Of a stretch of 64,000 nt of DNA, positions 60,301 through 64,000 are shown in pieces. This stretch comes from Amblyornis subalaris. Taxonomy: Eukaryota > Chordata > Aves > Passeriformes > Ptilonorhynchidae. The notes below the pieces were generated by a model, which had not been told where the DNA came from, ran no database searches, and saw only the letters and a program-made list of their open reading frames with translations. How positions within the stretch are numbered: the stretch's first letter is position 1; every line of letters starts with the position of its first letter. Location: assembly GCA_018881555.1 (NCBI GenBank), contig JACAXG010000018.1:4525634-4589633 (forward strand). The letters are read 5' to 3'. Both the position numbers and the translations under genes were made by a program.

Positions 60301-62577
60301 CAGCTAAACTAGCTCAGTTATATGATCAGTACTTAGCAAGAAAACAGAAGAATCTTACCAAACTTCTCACAGACAAGGTATTTTTATTCTGTCTTCATAC
60401 CTTATTGAGACAATGATGTGACAGTTTAAAGTAAAAGCTGAAATTGTCAGAAGTTGAAAACCTAAATATTGGAGGTTGCTGTGTGTCCAGTGCAGAATTG
60501 CATTTTTAAGATGATGAATTTCTTTGAGCTTCGATTTTTAAATTAACTTTGAGTTAAAAGGAGTACAGTAACATTTGTGTAGTATTCCTTAGAGTATCCA
60601 AAATGTTTTCCAGTGAGTGACAGGTTAAGACATTGCAGGATTCTGTACAGCAGCTCTGACAAGGAGATGGCAAAAGACATTGTTCAAGGATGGAGGGAAG
60701 TTAGTGAAGTTTAGTTTCAGTTGTCAAATCAAAGTAAAAGGAAGCAGTTTAATTTCACCAAATTCTACAAAAGTATAACCCATTTCCAGGTACGTATCTG
60801 TGACAGATGCTGTGTTTTAAATGCATTCTGCTGCCACATTTACTGTGTCNCTCTTGTGACATGGCAAAACCCAAGGCTGGATGTCAACTCTTATGTTCTG
60901 GCTCTGTTGCTGACTTGGTGGCTGAGCTTGGCTGGGCTATTTATCCTCTGTGTACCAGCACTCTTACTCCATTATTGGAAGTAATGGCAGTGGTTTTCTC
61001 TGGTGTAAATTTGTACATGAACATTAGGTATTGTCAGTACATTCTGATGCCATCAGGGCACAAAAGAATACTTGTCCGTTAAAAATTAGTAGGATTATTA
61101 AGTACATATACATTCAGATTTCCATCAACTAAAGGTGATGATGATTTTCTACATTAAAGAACTATTACAAGGGAAAAATAATCATTGTATACAAGCTGAT
61201 TTTTATATTAGTGTAATGGGTCAGTAGGTGAATTTTTATATACAGCCTTAGGTTGTAGTTCTAATGATGGACAGTGTCTCAAAATAATTCCTTGGTATAC
61301 TTTGGCCTGTTAGTACTTTTGAAGGATTTGCCTTATTTCTCTCTGGAAAAGGACATTTGAGTTCTCCATGCCCTCATTACAGGAACCTCTAAAGCCATAA
61401 AATCGTTAAGGTTGGAAAAGACCTCTGAGATCATCAGGTTCAACGATTAACCCAGCCCTGTCAAGTCCATCACTAACCCATGTCTCCAAGTGCCTCATCT
61501 ACACATCTTTTAAATACCTCCAGGGATGGTGGATGTCCCTGGACAGCCTGTTCCAGTGCTTGACAAACCTTTCAGTGAAGAAATTTTTTCCTAAGATCCA
61601 ATCTAACCTCCGTGGAACTTGAAGCCATTTCCTCTTGTCCTGTCATTTGTTACTTGAGAGAAGAGATCAATATACCTATCCGTCTACAACCTCCTTTCAG
61701 GAGCTGTTTAACCTGGAGAAAAGGAGGCTTGTGGGGGACTTANAATTCTCTACAACTGCCTGAAAGGAGGTTGTAGCCAGGTGGGGGTNGGTCTCTTCTC
61801 GCAGGCAACCAGAGGCAGGTCAAGAGGACATAGCCAGGGGAGGTTGTGTCAGGGGAGGTTCAAGTTGTACATCAGGAAAAATTTCTTCACTGAAATGGTA
61901 ATAAGATATTGCTGTGGACTGGCCAGGGAAGCATTGGAGTCACCATCCCTGGAAGTGTTCAAGAAATGACTGGACGTGGCACTCAGTGCTATGGTTTAGT
62001 TGACATGGTGGTGTTCAGTCACAAGTGAGACTTGATGATCTTGGAGGTCTTTTTCAACCTAATGCTTCTATGATTGTATTCTGTGGTTCTGTGATTGTCT
62101 AGGATTACCTTCAGTGGCCCTTCCTAGTCCCAAAAAAGGCTTTTGTGAAAGTTGGGATTTTTGCTGACTTGGGGTCTTTTTCCACATACCCCTTTAATTC
62201 CCGAGCTTTCAGAATAGTCCCTAGATCAGTCTTTTCCCCTTGGTTAGATCTGTTGCGGTGATCAAAGTCAGTAAATCTCCCTCATATATCCAGAGATCCT
62301 AATTAAAATGTCATGCTGAAGAATCACCTCACAGACATGTCAAAACCCTGTAAATACAGAATCAGGACAGTTCAGAGTTTATGTCATGTAGTAACTAGCT
62401 CTTTCGTGTCAAGATGCATTACACTGTATGCGTTGTTAAGCCATCTGTTAATTGTTTGTTTGTTTCTTTGTTCAAGCTGCATGCTTTGAGGAGTGCTGTG
62501 CAATGTAGTATAGAAGGTGGTGGTGATGGTGTTCATGTGGCTCAACAAAGCATACCTGAATACAAAATGGAGATCAG
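44944..62577 (+). CDS. CC2D2A: CC2D2A, N-terminal part (3' end beyond the window)
   Basis: Coiled-coil and C2 domain-containing protein 2A, a component of the B9/tectonic complex at the ciliary transition zone, needed for ciliogenesis; human mutations cause Meckel and Joubert syndromes. Nine coding exons from 51539 to 62577 plus a first-exon candidate at the CpG island join in one frame into roughly 414 residues, with phases matching at every junction. This is the region ahead of the long coiled coil and C2 domain, which must lie to the right of 64000. Diagnostic conserved segments are [50 protein letters not shown] and [17 protein letters not shown], each nearly identical to mammalian CC2D2A as I remember it. 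An acidic Glu-rich stretch in the 54985 exon is also shared. The exact N-terminus is uncertain. An N at 58349 leaves one codon ambiguous. Confidence 0.93.
45415..46832 (+). mobile_element. CR1 LINE fragment, internally rearranged
   Basis: A long 5'-truncated CR1 copy in the CC2D2A 5' intron, about 430 bp past the first-exon donor. The 45687-46241 stretch translates to the end of the CR1 reverse transcriptase and following region ([19 protein letters not shown], then KFAGDTKPG), so the element is on the plus strand. The catalytic FADD box reads FAGD because codon 45867-45869 is GGT, and the frame is broken at both ends, so the copy is dead. The 3' end keeps the family GGACTGGATGATCTCCAGAG / CCTTCCAACCC signature. 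Between 46494 and 46650 an inverted block interrupts the expected order (see findings). Confidence 0.92.
46494..46650. repeat. Perfect 21-bp inverted repeat inside the 45.4-kb CR1
   Basis: Arms 46494-46514 and 46630-46650 are exact reverse complements, separated by 115 bp that is itself CR1 sequence in the wrong orientation. Confidence 0.95.
47874..47949. repeat. 16-bp tandem repeat
   Basis: Two perfect copies of TTTCCATCTATTATTA (47874-47889, 47890-47905) followed by diverged TTTCCATCCATATATT-type units. Confidence 0.93.
49830..50225 (-). mobile_element. Possible old LINE (CR1/L3-like) coding fragment, antisense
   Basis: The plus strand reads like the reverse complement of a decayed LINE reverse-transcriptase region: CATTGTAGAAAATTGTCTC, CTCTGTAAATCCAGATTGG, then CCTTGGGCGTCAAGATGAGACTGACCAG. 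The layout resembles the antisense of the CR1/L3 RT core, but there are many differences and no intact frame. Boundaries are approximate. Confidence 0.4.
50546..51010 (-). mobile_element. Probable endogenous-retrovirus LTR, antisense, CC2D2A intron
   Basis: Read on the minus strand, this block has a U3-like region with GCATGCGCAG and GGCGCAAGCGCAG motifs, a TATA-like GTATAAATAAG (around 50684-50694) and, after it, a CACCGGCGCTGTAAGAAACAAATACCTGCTC segment like the R/U5 end of avian ERV LTRs (written here only as position and type, about 50600-50640). No internal retroviral genes flank it, so it would be a solo LTR. Exact ends and target duplication were not resolved. Confidence 0.5.
51539..51627 (+). 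CDS. CC2D2A: CC2D2A coding exon ([11 protein letters not shown] segment)
   Basis: Acceptor TTTTCTCTGTTCAG, donor GTGAGA after 51627. It is 89 bases: two bases finishing a split codon, then 29 codons. The peptide begins [15 protein letters not shown] and ends MREKLKAAK, matching the first strongly conserved block of mammalian CC2D2A. Confidence 0.93.
52155..52256 (+). CDS. CC2D2A: CC2D2A coding exon ([11 protein letters not shown] segment)
   Basis: Acceptor TTTGCTTAG, donor GTAAAC after 52256. It is 102 bases, 34 codons, phase 0 at both ends. The start SKAE and the PQPRRLK stretch align with mammalian CC2D2A; the rest is divergent, charged and probably disordered. Confidence 0.88.
53225..53850. 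other. Unexplained GC-rich patch in CC2D2A intron
   Basis: A GC-rich island of about 600 bp within AT-rich intron. It has a proline/alanine-rich open frame on the plus strand (53550-53843) without similarity I recognise, and two near-copies of CTGCCGGCAGCACCC / TTGCCGGTAGCACCC. An ACAATAAAGCAAATAATCAAG segment at 53510-53527 could be an LTR poly(A) region. A degraded retroelement seems the likeliest explanation; I do not call it a gene. Confidence 0.3.
54075..54176 (+). CDS. CC2D2A: CC2D2A coding exon ([12 protein letters not shown] segment)
   Basis: Acceptor TTTTTATGCAG, donor GTAAGT after 54176. It is 102 bases, 34 codons, phase 0. Its second half, with VKFRDS followed by a lysine-rich run, corresponds to the conserved VKFHDS block of the mammalian protein. 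Confidence 0.9.
54985..55161 (+). CDS. CC2D2A: CC2D2A coding exon ([12 protein letters not shown] segment)
   Basis: Acceptor CTTTTCATAG, donor GTGTGA after 55161. It is 177 bases, 59 codons, phase 0. It contains the well-conserved [14 protein letters not shown] motif followed by a long acidic tract (EEEEAEEE and more), which is also acidic in mammals. Confidence 0.93.
55332..55482 (+). CDS. CC2D2A: CC2D2A coding exon (EFLFIPSM segment)
   Basis: Acceptor AACCTATAG, donor GTATGA after 55482. It is 151 bases, 50 codons plus one base, so it leaves a codon split 1+2 with the next exon. It encodes an acidic start ([11 protein letters not shown]) and ends [14 protein letters not shown], equivalent to the mammalian REMLFIPS block. 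Confidence 0.9.
56851..56987 (+). CDS. CC2D2A: CC2D2A coding exon (LEDEGLYTG segment)
   Basis: Acceptor TTAATTTCTCATCAG, donor GTAAGT after 56987. It is 137 bases: two bases completing a Val codon, then 45 codons. The peptide contains [18 protein letters not shown] and [10 protein letters not shown], both near-identical to mammalian CC2D2A. Confidence 0.94.
58223..58354 (+). CDS. CC2D2A: CC2D2A coding exon ([16 protein letters not shown] segment)
   Basis: Acceptor TTTCCTTTGTAG, donor GTAGGC after 58354. It is 132 bases, 44 codons, phase 0. The motif [16 protein letters not shown] is diagnostic. The second-last codon is NGA (58349-58351): A or C gives Arg, G gives Gly, T gives a stop. Conservation of a basic residue here in mammals favours AGA. 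Confidence 0.93.
60168..60377 (+). CDS. CC2D2A: CC2D2A coding exon ([17 protein letters not shown] segment)
   Basis: Acceptor TTTTTTTCTTTCAG, donor GTATTT after 60377. It is 210 bases, 70 codons, phase 0. It is the best conserved exon in the window: from [10 protein letters not shown] through [15 protein letters not shown] it appears identical to the mammalian protein as I remember it. It precedes the long coiled-coil region. Confidence 0.96.
61393..61701 (-). mobile_element. CR1 LINE fragment, minus strand, in CC2D2A intron
   Basis: Begins with AAAATCGTTAAGGTTGGAAA and AGACCTCTGAGATCATCAGG, the reverse complement of a CR1 tail, and runs through GGACAGCCTGTTCCAGTGC. It is joined back to back to the plus-strand copy that follows; the junction carries an 18-bp inverted repeat. 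Confidence 0.85.
61684..61776. repeat. 18-bp inverted repeat at the junction of two CR1 fragments
   Basis: Arms CTACAACCTCCTTTCAGG (61684-61701) and its exact reverse complement (61759-61776), 57 bp apart. Confidence 0.95.
61702..62098 (+). mobile_element. CR1 LINE fragment, plus strand, in CC2D2A intron
   Basis: Runs from GAGCTGTTTAACCTGGAGAA through GTTGTACATCAGGAAAAAT and GGAAGTGTTCAAGAAATGAC to a degenerate TTCTATGATTGTATTCTGTGG tail. Two N bases fall in its first 90 bp. It is oriented opposite to the adjacent fragment at 61393. Confidence 0.88.
62477..62577 (+). CDS. CC2D2A: CC2D2A coding exon (LHALRSAVQ segment)
   Basis: Acceptor TTGTTCAAG, donor GTAAGT after 62577. It is 101 bases, 33 codons plus two bases. 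LHALRSAVQ and EYKMEIR bracket the exon and match the LQALRNAVQ and EYKSEIR blocks of mammals; the middle ([10 protein letters not shown]) is divergent. The next exon is not visible before 64000. Confidence 0.92.
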
Positions 62578-64000
62578 GTAAGTCTGAATTCATTAAATTG
62601 TTGGGGTTTAAAATTGTGTTTATTTTTTCCTTTACATGTTGGTACAGAGTATGATTCACGTCAGAATTTTAAATTCTGCTGTAAGTAGATCTAGAAGAAT
62701 TTTGAGGATTTAAGAGTTCTCACTGGTAAGTTGCATAAAACATTATGAAGAAAATAACAGTTTAGGCTGAAATTTTCATTCAAAAGTGGTCTAATTTGAT
62801 TACCTTGTATTAATTACTTAGTAATTAATATTATTATTATAGTATTAATTACTTAGTAGCTATTTACTGGTGTGTTTTTTATTATTAAATTTAATTAAAA
62901 TAAAGTTTCAGTAGAGTTCAGCTGGATGCACAAAGCTTTTAAAAAGCAATTACATAATTTTTTGAACAGACAAAACCCCTAGTTTTTTCCATCCTCTTCT
63001 TCATTACACAAGTGTTCCTGATTTGCTTCCCATTCTTAGGTATTTTGGCCATGTTTTTGCCAATGGGTTAATACAAATAGAATGGTAGAATTTTGTTTTA
63101 CAAGATTACAGTTATTGTTCTTGGACAATAGCTGGCTAGTAAAAATATATTACAGTTTTTGGCTCAGTAGTGACAGTTTGTGTTATCTTTGGCAGATGGA
63201 CAGTGATGAACTGTAAGTGTAAGCAGTATGATAAAAAAGAAGTTATTTTGAACATCCATGCTGAACAGCCTTTTAACTAGTAGATAATAAAAGTCTGAAA
63301 GTTTTTCACAATCTAAAAGTAGGCAATAATGTATTCATTTAAACAAATAGTAGTATAGAGTGATGTAATGGGTCACATGATAACACAATATTAAAAAAAA
63401 AATTAATAGCAATTCTACTTTCAGCCTTGAAATCTACATCTGCTAAACTTATGCATCCACACAGTCCTCTTAGATTGGGATCTATTTCTTCAGATTTTCA
63501 TTCTTCAAGTATCCTGTCTAGTAATACATTGGTATCTGTACAGGACATAAAGTAGTCTCTAATGTATTATTTTATACTGAAGGACAAATACTTCCTTCCA
63601 AGTAAAATGGAATAGCTTTTNTTAGTATCTTCTTCACACATCTGCTAGAGGACCAGGAGCAGGAGGTGTGCAGTTACCGTACAGTACCTCAGTGACAGGG
63701 GCTCTCACCAGGGAAAGCATGAGAATGGTAGTGAGAAGATTCACTGTGGGAACTAGGTTCTTGGATTTTGTCACCAACCCTGAGGCTTGCTTGATGGTGA
63801 CTTCTAATTAGGAAGAATGTCCTATGCGTTTTTCTAGATCTTGAGTGCTTTAGTTTAGTTTCATGCTGTTAGGAATCTGGAGAAACTCAGCTGAAATCAG
63901 TGAGATCAGTGTTGCCTAAGTAACATGAGACTTTGGGTTTGGGTTTGGCTGCTATTATTCTAGAGCTTTTCATATCTGTGATTCTTTCTGTTATTGGAAG
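62578..64000 (+). other. CC2D2A: CC2D2A intron continuing past the window edge
   Basis: AT-rich intronic sequence, including a stretch of imperfect TTACTTAGTAATTAAT-type repeats around 62810-62860. No further CC2D2A exon is recognisable before the end. Confidence 0.6.

Larger units (their letters stand above)
51628..62476 (+). other. CC2D2A: CC2D2A internal introns
   Basis: AT-rich introns between the conserved exons, all GT-AG. Apart from the GC-rich patch at 53225-53850 (separate entry) and the CR1 pair at 61393-62098, I see only short homopolymers and no recognisable genes. The 58355-60167 and 60378-61390 intervals hold nothing I recognise. Confidence 0.6.

Noticed and set aside
61393..62098. 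Twin-priming explanation for the inverted CR1 pair
   Set aside because: Both halves contain a CR1 3' end, whereas twin priming would give an inverted upstream segment and a single 3' end.
62578..64000. A further CC2D2A exon before the window end
   Set aside because: No segment resembles the expected coiled-coil coding sequence with splice sites.

Overview
The window is vertebrate nuclear DNA from a bird. Two genes anchor it, both on the plus strand: C1QTNF7 (two coding exons, complete protein) and the 5' part of CC2D2A (first-exon candidate plus nine coding exons, running off the right edge). Their order and orientation match the C1QTNF7-CC2D2A neighbourhood known from human chromosome 4p15. 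The bird origin comes from several CR1-type LINE copies with the typical avian 3' end, a short run of ATTCTATG-like repeats. Probable endogenous-retrovirus LTR remnants are also present. Species cannot be fixed from the sequence.

Layout. About 1-32 kb holds no gene I can support. It is upstream flank or 5' intron of C1QTNF7 and contains CR1 copies near 11.7, 27.1, 27.8 and 30.1 kb, two LTR-like blocks near 7.9 and 14.5 kb, a large TCTCC pentamer array at 21.9 kb, smaller tandem repeats, and a full match to the CTCF core consensus at 13.1 kb. C1QTNF7 coding sequence lies at 32150-33762 with a 743-bp intron, followed by a 3' UTR. About 34-44.5 kb is AT-rich intergenic DNA with one GC-richer patch near 40 kb that looks like a candidate regulatory element. 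An AT/CA microsatellite block then abuts a CpG island (about 44.7-45.3 kb), which I take as the CC2D2A promoter. CC2D2A continues to the end, with CR1 copies in the introns near 45.4 and 61.4 kb, an older LINE-like fragment near 50 kb, a probable antisense LTR near 50.6 kb and an unexplained GC-rich patch at 53.2-53.9 kb.

The genes are functionally unrelated as far as is known. C1QTNF7 encodes a secreted collagen/C1q adipokine-like protein. CC2D2A encodes a transition-zone protein of the primary cilium (a Meckel and Joubert syndrome gene in humans). The most interesting gene-level observation is that the CpG-island first exon, if translated from the ATG at 44944, splices in phase directly to the first strongly conserved CC2D2A exon at 51539, giving an N-terminus much shorter than the human one. 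The most interesting structural observations are fold-back rearrangements inside two CR1 insertions.

I saw no tRNA, rRNA, CRISPR array, operon or previously undescribed multi-gene system. Single N bases are scattered through the whole window; two fall in coding exons, and one of those (58349) leaves an Arg/Gly/stop ambiguity. All gene and repeat names rest on memory of family sequences; no search was run.
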